Assembly: GCA_004151065.3 (NCBI GenBank)
Contig: NWUY0300074038.1
Location: 1-14,480 of the forward strand
DNA from: Larix sibirica
Taxonomy: Eukaryota > Streptophyta > Pinopsida > Pinales > Pinaceae
Reading direction: 5' to 3'
DNA length: 14,480 nt
Below the pieces are notes generated by a model, which saw only the letters and a program-made list of their open reading frames with translations, searched no databases and had not been told where the DNA came from. Shown here piece by piece: positions 5,973-13,871 of the stretch; position 1 is the first letter of the stretch; each line of letters begins with the position of its first letter. A program made the translations under genes and the position numbers.

Positions 5973-7910
5973 GTCTCTATACAGTGAGTAACTGCAATGA
6001 GTACTCTACCATATTACAGTCTTAAAGTAGTTTTTTTGTGCCTTTGAATATGTTTTCAGGACGTTTTCCTTTTATGTATCATAGAGGCATTGTCTAGTAA
6101 GTAAGAAATATCATTCTGGTTCTAAAATATTGTGCTTGTAACAATGTAATATCACCGTTTTGAAAGGTTTATTGGTTATATTGGTCATAATATTCTAGTT
6201 TCTTAGTAGTTTGGTGTCTTCATGGGGTTGTAGGGGCTATGCTGATACAAGGAAAAACACCCAACATTGTTCTGTTCGATTATAAAAATAGTGTAACAAG
6301 AATAATAGGTTGAGAGTGGTGAAAAATGGCTCTGAATCCCATTATGAACATTAAATGGGAAGGCAGAAAGTGCTAATCTAACCAATAAAGATCCATAAGA
6401 CACAAGACTACCAAAGCCAATTTGTGTATAGAAGTCCAAAATAGTATAGGAATTCAGATTAATTTGATGAAGTAGCTGACATTCTCGTAATAATGGAATT
6501 CCTCAGTATTCCACAATCCAAACCGATTAAAGCTCAGTGGCAACTATTGTGAAAAGTAAATAATCGGGCAATAGTAAAGACTTATAAACGACCCTTGAGT
6601 TAAGATCCATCCTTTCTTTGACTTTCTAGAAATTCCCTGTTTATTTTATTTTAAATGTCAAATCAAAAGGTGATATGGTAAGATTTCAGGCATATCATAA
6701 TTTTTTCATAAGCCCCAAATCAGTATATGGTAGTACTTTTTAATGCATAAGGCCTGCCATGGAAACAATGAAGAAACAAGGAGGATACATCAAATTAAGT
6801 ATTTTAAAATTTCAACCCTACTGTTCTCTTAACATTCTGGTCTAAATTCAGTCTGTCTCATTTATGTGACAGGGTCTTAATAACATATGGTATGAATGCA
6901 TCTATATAGACATAATTTGCAGAAGGTGGAGATGACTTTAATCATGAACCTAGGGCATCATTTCTCAATAGTCATGAGAGAATTAATAATAAATTATAAA
7001 TATGGTACACATGCATGGCTTATATATTTGTAGTACTCGAGAGACTTTCTTTCTCTCTGTAATACTAAATAATTATAATAGTTGGCTAATGTCTTAGAAT
7101 TTTTGAATTCTATTTTTAAAATTTAGGAAGCAGCCATTGGGTGAAAAGTTGCGTATAAAGTTTTCCATGTTTTGTACCTACGAATCTATACTATTCCTTA
7201 ACTACAAATATATACATGGTAGTTTTACAACAATAATAAAACAGTCAATGTTCCATAATATTTCCTTGGAAGTGCTAGAAGTTTAACATGTTGCTTTTTA
7301 CTTAACAGAAAGACAGGAATAAAAGTGTTCACAAGTTGTAACAACTAACAACCTTTCTGCATGACTATGAACAGGTCATTTAAATATTGAGTACTTATCT
7401 TCGTCCAAGCAATTTGTGTTCATGAATAAATCCATGACTAACCATCCATTGCATGCTCACTTCCAGGAATCTTGCATGGAAAGCCTTGAGATCACTGTGA
7501 CAGTGATAACCTAGATAGATTAAGTGCTGATTAAGGTGGGGGTTTCCACGTGTAGCTAGTTGAGCTCAGCTTTTGCAATCATCTATACTATTATTAGCCC
7601 TTACTATTAGTCATAATTGAAGTTTGAACACTATATGAGTCTATGACAGATTTTACAGGTTCATTTTCTGAGCAATTGTTCTATTTTATGTTTCTGACAA
7701 ATTTGCCTCTTCTTTTGAGTCTTACTATTTGCTATTATGGTGTTTTTCAAACTTGCATTGTGTTTCATTATTTCGCATTGCCCTTGGATGAGAACCATGT
7801 TACAAAAGCCATATTTGATTGACTATTTTTATTGCCTTACAAGAGTTTTCAAGCGTCAACCGTGTTTAAGTAATGTGGACCTGATTTTGTTAATATGTCA
7901 ATGTGAGTCT
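5973..7910 (+). other. Intron-like AT-rich stretch downstream of the ABCC exon
   Basis: No exon with the expected next ABCC sequence (helix pair, then the linker with an SVERI-type motif) can be read here on the plus strand. The open frames are short and unconserved. No repeat pair or element end stands out. Local features are CT-rich runs near 7041-7060 and a CACGTG word at 7548-7553. The best reading is intron. Confidence 0.5.
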
Positions 7911-8083
7911 GTGACAAGGGTTTGGTTTGCGAAACCAGTTTACCGTTGTGGATGTCTTGGCTCTCCTTGAACATTAACTGTATCTGAATGGAAATGGTAA
8001 GTGACAAGGGTCTGGTTTGCGTAACCAGTTCACTCTTGTTGATCTCTCCGTTCCCATTCAACATAATTTGAATGGAAATAGTA
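7911..8083 (+). repeat. Tandem duplication with a conserved hairpin in each unit
   Basis: Units 7911-7999 (89 bp) and 8001-8083 (83 bp) both open with GTGACAAGGG and close with TGAATGGAAAT-N-GTA. Each holds a small hairpin: TGGTTT-GCG-AAACCA in the first and CTGGTT-TGCGT-AACCAG in the second. The unit middles have diverged more than their ends. The short frames over it on both strands show no domain. Confidence 0.75.
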
Positions 8084-8251
8084 GCTTGTGGTATTTTTTT
8101 AAAACTCTTGAGGAGAATGTCTTCTTATGAAGAGACTAAAGTGGACGATGACCAGCTCTTAGGAATCAGAATCAAGTAATCAATGCACATCTTAGGAAAA
8201 GGTTACATCAGTGTAATTTCAAACATGAGAGTGTTACCAAGGCAGCTTTAC

Positions 8252-8259
8252 ATAGCTAG
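8252..8259. repeat. Left 8-bp target-site duplication of hAT-like element
   Basis: ATAGCTAG directly before the element start. Its partner at 8701-8708 is ATAGATAG, one mismatch in eight. An 8-bp duplication is the hallmark length for hAT insertions. Confidence 0.65.
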
Positions 8260-8700
8260 CAGTGTTGTGAGACTCACAGACTCATGAGTCTTGCCTAGTT
8301 TTGCAGAGATGGCTATGAAACTTGCCTCAAAATTGCTTGGGTTAAGAGACTTGCTAAACTCACCGAACTTACCCAATAATTGTGAATTCTACCCTTGCCT
8401 GGAATTTGAAGACCCCACACGCAACCAGCTTGGTGAAAACGGCCAAACAGGGTTTAGAGTTTCAGGAGACAAATTAAACTTGCAAATCTTATGTATCATA
8501 TTTGATGAGATTAATTGATAGATAAACTGTTGTTTTAATAATTTTATAGATGGAAATGTCATTATGAACATTTCATATATTTTGAGTTTTTTCTATTTGC
8601 CGAGTTTGGCCAAGTCTTGAGTTGAGTTTTGATGCATTGCCAAGTTTTGTCAAGTCCCAAGCTGGTCATTATTTTGCTGAGTCTGAGTTTCACAACTTTA
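8260..8700. mobile_element. Short non-autonomous hAT-like element (MITE), 441 bp
   Basis: The left end reads CAGTGTTGTGAGACTCACAG, the CAGTG start typical of hAT terminal inverted repeats. Read inward from the right end the sequence is TAAAGTTGTGAAACTCAGAC, matching the left end over GTTGTGA-A/G-ACTC-AGACTCA apart from a 2-base gap; the last four bases at the right differ. Flanking 8-bp copies ATAGCTAG and ATAGATAG fit a hAT target duplication. Near both ends there are many GAGT/AAGTC and ACTTGC/ACTC words, like the subterminal transposase-binding repeats of hAT elements. A palindrome GACTCATGAGTC lies at 8279-8290. No transposase is encoded; the 60-75-codon frames inside have no motif. It would depend on a hAT transposase from elsewhere. 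Confidence 0.75.
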
Positions 8701-8708
8701 ATAGATAG
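8701..8708. repeat. Right 8-bp target-site duplication of hAT-like element
   Basis: ATAGATAG directly after the element. It pairs with ATAGCTAG at 8252-8259. Confidence 0.65.
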
Positions 8709-8729
8709 TGTGCTGAGGCGCTGACATAC

Positions 8730-9187
8730 ACACAACCTTGGGGGGATCAGTTTGATGCTGACAATGCCGTGCATTATTTTTTGTTGGTTGGAATTGCATT
8801 TCCTTTTGACATAATCGGGGTTGCATGGAACACTATAAAATTGTTGGGCAAACTATTGGTGCCAGAATTAGTGGAGGCCAGATCAATCAAGGTGCATGCT
8901 AGAGTTTGCCGAGGTTGACATATCGAAGCTTCTTCTTCCTTGTATCACCTTTAAGTGGAAAAATTGAAACCCATGTAGCAATTTCCTATCTTAATCTTCC
9001 TGATGCTTGCCTTAAATGTAGATCAAGTAAACATCAAATTAAAGACATGTTGCAATTTCCTACCTTCATCTTCCTGATGCTTGCCTTAAATGTATATCAA
9101 GGAAGCATTGAATTAAAGACCCCTCTTGTGAAACAACCAAGCAAAATTGGTTTGCAAGAGCTAGCATTAAAAGAAGGCAACTAGGAA
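8730..9187 (+). pseudogene. Degenerate LINE (L1-type) ORF1 end with zinc knuckle
   Basis: Read in shifting plus-strand frames, this stretch gives the sequence order of plant LINE ORF1 proteins, which bind the element's RNA. There is a PWGDQFDAD-like piece near 8740, a helix with KLLGKLL near 8845, then ARVC followed, one base out of frame, by EVDIS (about 8896-8925). After it comes a knuckle DACLKCRSSKH (from 9002) with the C-x2-C-x4-H spacing; the expected final Cys is Met. A 74-bp duplication repeats the knuckle. The frame ends at TAG 9182-9184. Frameshifts and the lost cysteine make it non-functional. The identification rests on motif order by eye. Confidence 0.6.
8972..9119 (+). repeat. 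74-bp tandem duplication of the LINE zinc-knuckle segment
   Basis: Units 8972-9045 and 9046-9119 match at about nine bases in ten; both contain TTCCTGATGCTTGCCTTAAA. Because 74 is not a multiple of three, the second knuckle is in another frame, where it reads DACLKCISRKH and then a stop. Both copies lack the final Cys. Confidence 0.85.
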
Positions 9188-9587
9188 GGAAATCAAGAAT
9201 TCTGATGGGGCTAAAAGAAGCAATGAATGGGAGGATGTTATCAGAAAAAAGAAACACCAAAATAGCTTTGCTAAAGTGGCCTGAAGGGTGAAAATGAACT
9301 CTTCTTCACCTGCTGTTTCACAACAAGAAAAATCTCTACCTCAGAAAACAAATAGCTCTCTTAGCACTCAACCCCATCACACACAAGAGAAAATGAATAA
9401 TCAAGAACCAAAAAGTGATGACGTAAGTACACTTCATGCTATGAGGGGAGGTGGTGAAAACAGGTTGGATGTAGATAAACTAATAGAAGTGAGCCCAGGG
9501 ACACAATTCTATCTTCTGTAGTTCCTTCCGCAATGCTTTTAGAGGTTTAACAAAACAAGCAATCTTTGAAATGAGGGTATTATACAT
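9188..9587 (+). other. LINE inter-domain remnant
   Basis: This lies between the knuckle and the endonuclease motifs. It contains a 77-codon open stretch (9288-9521) rich in Ser, Gln, Lys and Asn without a domain, which resembles the low-complexity tail of plant LINE ORF1 proteins. There is no sign of a separate gene. Confidence 0.45.
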
Positions 9588-10030
9588 ATTTGGAATGTGA
9601 TAGGTGCTGCAAACAATAGAAATAATATGTGGTAGGCAAGATTGTTCTGGATATCAAACTAGATGTGATAATGCTACAGGAAAGCAAAGCTCAAATCTTT
9701 CATGGAGTTTGCTTGGCAAGGTGGATTTTGGTCCCTTAGTGATGAAGGGAAAGGGCTTGTTGTACTAGAAGTTTCCCCTTGGGTGGATCCTCCAATAATC
9801 AATTCAGGAGTGGACCCCAATAACAGGTGTGTGGGTTGCTATTTTGATCAATGTCTTAGTGGTTGGCTTCTATTCAATTTATGCTTCCATTCTCTCCAAA
9901 TAGAAATATATCCTTTGGGAAAGCATTGGCTGTTTGCTCCTCAACTGGATTATGGGAGGGGATTTTAATGTAATTGAATGGGATGGAGTTGAATAGTTTT
10001 ACTTGGGAAATTGGATCTGATTCCGCCAGT
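9588..10030 (+). pseudogene. Degenerate LINE endonuclease domain (APE type)
   Basis: The order of motifs is that of the endonuclease that nicks target DNA at the start of LINE ORF2. IWNV-x-G (9588-9605) corresponds to the WN-x-RGL start. KLDVIMLQESK (about 9656-9688) holds the catalytic Gln-Glu. A piece with DEGKGLVVL and DPPIINSG lies at about 9735-9810. GFYSIYA (9865-9885) follows, then NWIMGGDFNVIEW (9943-9981) with the conserved G-G-D-F-N. The motifs sit in at least two frames, with stops including TAG at 9627-9629 and 9901-9903. No reverse-transcriptase YADD-type motif can be found downstream, so the rest of ORF2 is missing. It is clearly a dead copy. Confidence 0.75.
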
Positions 10031-10440
10031 TCAAGTACTTTAACTGATTCTGCTTAAACTACCACTGCTTCTTCCCCTGCCTCTAGCTGGTGGTTCATAT
10101 GATTCATAGACTAAGTAAACTATTGGGACAACTGTTCTTGATTCTGCCGGATGGAAAGATTTTTGTCAGTCAGTCCCATGTACCAAGGAAAGAATTGTCT
10201 TTCGGTGTAATCTCACTTCAAATGAGATGATTGCATTGAGAGAAGTAAGGTGCTCTTACAACCTGGGAGAGATGTAAAAGCTCACATCAAATGACTGGTT
10301 GCATTGAGAGAAGCAAGGAGCTATTACAGCCTGGGATGGAAGAGATGTGCCAACTGCCATGTACACCCATAATGCTAATAAAATAAAATGGAGCTTTTTT
10401 TAAATTTAATGACTAGTGTCAAAAAAAGAAGAAAAGAGTT
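10031..10440 (+). other. Possible LINE tail with 69-bp tandem duplication
   Basis: No protein motif is seen. A tandem duplication occupies 10214-10349 and an A-rich stretch (CAAAAAAAGAAGAAAAG, 10420-10436) could be a worn poly-A tail. If so, the LINE lost most of ORF2 internally but kept its 3' end. The link is inferred from position only. Confidence 0.35.
10214..10349 (+). repeat. 69-bp tandem duplication
   Basis: Units 10214-10282 and 10283-10349 share TCAAATGA, TTGCATTGAGAGAAG, AAGG-N-GCT, TTACA and CCTGGGA, then AGAGATGT. They differ by several substitutions and small indels. Confidence 0.75.
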
Positions 10441-11681
10441 GACCATTTATTAATTAAGAAAAGAAAAGCCATCCATTTTTTAATAATTATAGAATAAAAA
10501 TAAATAAATAACTAGCATAGATCCATCTTATCCTGGATCTTTTAAGCAGCAAGACCAGCAAGCATTTCTCTAAGAATCTCCCAAGAGGGCATTGTAACCT
10601 GCATGCAAAGTGGTTCTCATCACTAGCTTTGTCTTTTTTCTGCTTATTTCTCTTCTGCATTTACTTTCAGTGACGTAGATTCGCTAGATTAAAATTTATC
10701 AATCTGTCCATCACTAAACAATTTGATCTCACTTCACCAGATTAACAATCTAGCCTAGCACTAATTAGTAATTACTAATCGCTTTTACGTTCAATTAGAA
10801 ATTAACTGCTTTACTTTTCTTAGTTAGATTTTTCTATTTCTTGTCTGTCCCTTACGTGGACACCAACAACCTAGGCTAGGCTTTCAAATTATCTACATTC
10901 TAATCAGCTAAAAGAAACTACAAATCATTTATTTCATTCATTGTATTTCAAGTTAAAGCATACAAGTGGTCCTCAAATTACAAAGTTTCATATATTGAAT
11001 TTTCTTGATATTTCAGATCTAACTCTAAGCTTTCTTTTCATCAATTATCTTTGTAGCATAGCTCTGTTCTATTTTAGCCACTGGTCTTTTTTGAATATCT
11101 TACTTACAAGGAATCTTATATGCTTATAAAGTTGTAGAACTAAGGTCATGTGCCATCACTATATCATAGATTAGATTTGATTTACGTGCTTTATTTCCTA
11201 AGTAGCTTGTTGTACTTACATTAACTCATATAGTTTACTCATCCTTAGTTTATTTAATTAGGGTCTACCTCCCTTGGCTATTTTTAGGAGCTGACCTAGA
11301 CAAAGGGATTGCGTGTTGTGGTGACAGTTGCACCCAACCTGAGCTTGCACCCAAGGCTTCACCTAGTGATTTGAGATTTTTCTCATGTAGCTGCGGATTA
11401 GGCGGCAATATGGTGCTTGATAGTGTTAAAAATATTGGGAAAAAATTGAAACCACAACACATAACAAAGAAAGAAAAAATAAGTTATAAGTGAATTTTAG
11501 GCCACTGGCTTTTTATTCGCAATACAAACACACACACACACAACAACTATGGGATATCTAGAACTGTTCAGATTCTCATAAACTAAATATTCAACATTCA
11601 ACCATACTTTCTGTTACATACCCATTAACCTTTGCTCACTGTTAAGGCTATGGGGTACCTTACTTTCATATCTGAACTTTT
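10441..11681. other. Unassigned AT-rich stretch with (CA)7 tract
   Basis: No conserved domain is found on either strand. A short minus-strand frame at 10542-10598 is discussed as a finding. A minus-strand open stretch at 11265-11462 has two GGGTGCAA words but no known motif. The remainder is AT-rich without repeat pairs or element ends that I can define. Confidence 0.4.
11529..11542 (+). repeat. (CA)7 microsatellite
   Basis: Seven uninterrupted CA units, preceded by ACAAA and followed by ACAAC. Short but likely length-variable. Confidence 0.85.
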
Positions 11682-11693
11682 CTTCCGATACCA
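11682..11693 (-). promoter_or_regulatory. Possible primer-binding site of another minus-strand LTR element
   Basis: The minus strand reads TGGTATCGGAAG, which shares TGGTATCGGA with the site at 1899-1911. The sequence to its right (for example TTCACTGCAGAAATTTG) resembles an LTR end on the minus strand, but no TG/CA boundary pair could be fixed. Confidence 0.3.
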
Positions 11694-13576
11694 GCATCAT
11701 TTTAAATAGTTCACTGCAGAAATTTGTAGTGGAAGCAAGCTACAACAACCTTAGTTATTAATTGCAAACTATTTATGAATGCAGTTCTATCATGCATACA
11801 ACCATGATCATATTAATTAAATTCTTACACAGGAATACCCAAGCTCTAAAATAAATAAGGCAAGGCTACGATATAAACATAGCAATTCATAACATAATCT
11901 GGCACTTATCTTTATGGAAAATACTCTTCCATTTGGCTGCAAATGAAGGACACTGCTCCTAGCCTTAGGCATTCTATCACACTTATCCTTCCTATGATAG
12001 AGGCCACTCTCGAGCTGAGGCTATCATTCCACAATGGTGAAGATCCTAAATCATTCTAGATAGCCATGACCTAGAAAAATCTCTAGTGCCAAAACCCCCT
12101 CTACAACTATCCCAATCAACTAACACTCTTCCCCCTTAGCCTGCACAGTACCAGGAATGGTATTCCTTTTTCTGCAAGCAGTCCCTTAGGCTATCCCAAT
12201 TCCCTTCTAGTGATCTAGCACAAGTTGGCCAAGGAATCTCACATTGGGACTCTAGGGATCTCAAATGTAGGCTAGGTTTCCTTCTACAATGACACAATAA
12301 TCAATAAACATTTCCTATGGTAGTTGCATCGCATGGAAGTTCAGTTTAACAACATAACTATATTTCTCATCTCTTTTCGCCAATTCCTACTAGCAATAAG
12401 GATGATCCAAATGATTGTAAGAATCCCCTAAATCCAATTCCCAACATTTTATTTGCATGTTCTCAACTTGCAATGTGGCTCCTGAAGATGAGTCCAATTT
12501 TCATGCTGTTACCTCAACAACTAGCGCTCTTCCACGATTGGAGGTAAGCAGACCCAAATAAGATGGGTGGACCCAGTGGACTCAGTGCTATGATCGACAA
12601 CTCTTCAAGGAAGTACACCCAATGTCACCTCAATGTAACCCCCTTCCTCTTTAGGCCTTGCTCCTTTGGGCCACGGGAGGCTCCTCGAATGAAGTAAGGA
12701 TAGACGTGTAAGAAACACAATAGAAAGTACTTCTATTCCTACAAGAGCTTCCCATTGTTAGTAATGGATTCAATGATATATGTCTGCAATAAACCCTTTA
12801 ACTTGGAAGGTTAGGAGCAATAATGAGTATGTAATATGAATGTTATTTTCTGCAGTAAAAACCAGCAAGAATAAACGTGAAATATCTCCCAAATTAACCA
12901 CAGGAATTGCACAAAAGTTACCTTTTGTCGAACCCTACCCTGAACAGCTTCAATCCCGCCTAGGGTTCACTTGATTGGGCAACTCTAAGGTTGCTTTTGG
13001 GGCTGATTTTTGCTACAGGTCTGCATTTTTATGTGGTCAAGACGAATCAGAAATATTATTGACTTCAAATCCCCCCGGAGTCTTCCCGGGTGGCTTAGGA
13101 TTTGACCAATTTTTCCTCAGACCCATAAGGTTTGACTTTTTCTTTGAGATGGACCTGCAATAGCACTTCAACCAAATCTGAAATCAACCCTAAGGGTTGA
13201 CGTTACCTAACCCTAGGATGATGTCACCTTCTTTAGGGCACTTTTAGGGCTAAAAGTTGACTTTTTTGCAATATTTTTCAACTTGTTAGGATTTTTCCAA
13301 TATTTTATCAAGAACTGATATCTACTACTGCAATTAACTACTTCAGAAAATCAAAATTAAAATAACTAGGGCGCAAAATAAATTATTTTTGGTTTTTTGC
13401 AAAAATATAAAATTTAGGGTTTTTCACAATATTTGTTTTTTTTATATTTTTTGTAATATATAATACATAAATTTGATAAAAAGAGATTTCGAGTGAAGAT
13501 GAGGGAATAAGACCTAAGTCTTTTTCCTTCAAGGTCACCGAGGAATCGCGGTTAGCGTTCCTCTCAAGAATTGACA
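11694..13576. other. Unassigned stretch, perhaps a long minus-strand LTR
   Basis: No protein motif is present and open frames are about 60 codons or less. If the primer-site-like motif at 11682-11693 is real, an LTR should start here and run rightward. Supporting hints are promoter-like features near the right end: clustered TTGAC words (13034-13262) and GGGTTGAC/CCCTA words. No second copy or clear ends are visible, so this remains a guess. Confidence 0.3.
13184..13200. repeat. 17-bp perfect palindrome with single central base
   Basis: TCAACCCT (13184-13191), A, AGGGTTGA (13193-13200). The arms are exact complements. They contain CCCTAA/TTAGGG-like words and the right arm runs into TTGACG. 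Confidence 0.7.
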
Positions 13577-13665
13577 ATTAACCGTCTCTCTAGAATGTCC
13601 CTCATGTGATAATGACTAACATGAAGTGACATTAACTGTCTCTCTAGAAAAGGGTTTTTAGAGAG
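13577..13665. repeat. Short direct repeat plus hairpin
   Basis: TTAACCGTCTCTCTAGAA (13577-13594) recurs as TTAACTGTCTCTCTAGAA (13632-13649), one mismatch in 18. The second copy also forms a hairpin with the following sequence: CTCTCTA (13640-13646) pairs with TAGAGAG (13659-13665), extended by AAAA/TTTT around a GGG loop. Confidence 0.65.
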
Positions 13666-13758
13666 GGTGGGCATTCATCTATTGTGTGAGAAGCACATGA
13701 CCAGTCTGCATGGCTTTAGTGTTGGAAGCATGCAGAGAGGTCCGAGACTTTACCTTTA

Positions 13759-13820
13759 CATGCAAGAGTTTTTTAATGCGGAAGTGTAATTTTTTAACGC
13801 ATAAGTAAAAACTTTGCATG
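13759..13820. repeat. Nested inverted repeat
   Basis: The outer arms CATGCAAGAGTTTTTTA (13759-13775) and TAAAAACTTTGCATG (13806-13820) are complementary except for small differences. Inside them ATGCG (13776-13780) pairs with CGCAT (13798-13802). The structure ends 43 bp upstream of the TATA box at 13864. Confidence 0.7.
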
Positions 13821-13863
13821 AAGTGAAATTAGGGTTTTGGAACCCTAAAGGACACCAAAGGAT

Positions 13864-13871
13864 TATAAAAG
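13864..13871 (+). promoter_or_regulatory. TATA box, right-end promoter
   Basis: TATAAAAG followed by a purine-rich run. The predicted start of transcription is about 13895, just before the GCACACTTC array. This could drive an LTR transcript or, less likely, a host gene. Confidence 0.55.

Noticed and set aside
5745-5987. Second open frame overlapping the ABCC exon
   Set aside because: It is the shifted-frame shadow of the exon; only the main frame matches the ABCC family.
5967-6025. Extension of the ABCC coding frame to the stop at 6025
   Set aside because: The sequence after GTAAGT loses family resemblance; a splice donor explains the end better.
6270-6285. GTTCGATTA as a tRNA B box
   Set aside because: Lacks a paired T stem and an upstream A box.
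8291-8571. Open frames inside the hAT-like element
   Set aside because: Short, on both strands, no transposase motif; the element is non-coding.
10630-10673. Pyrimidine-rich run ending TTTCAG as a plus-strand splice acceptor
   Set aside because: All following frames meet stops quickly or show no conserved protein, so no exon is supported.
11265-11462. 65-codon minus-strand open frame
   Set aside because: No domain recognised; the GGGTGCAA words suggest repeat sequence and not a gene.
12915-12945. GGTTCGAC on the minus strand as a tRNA B box
   Set aside because: No A box at the right distance and no cloverleaf arms.
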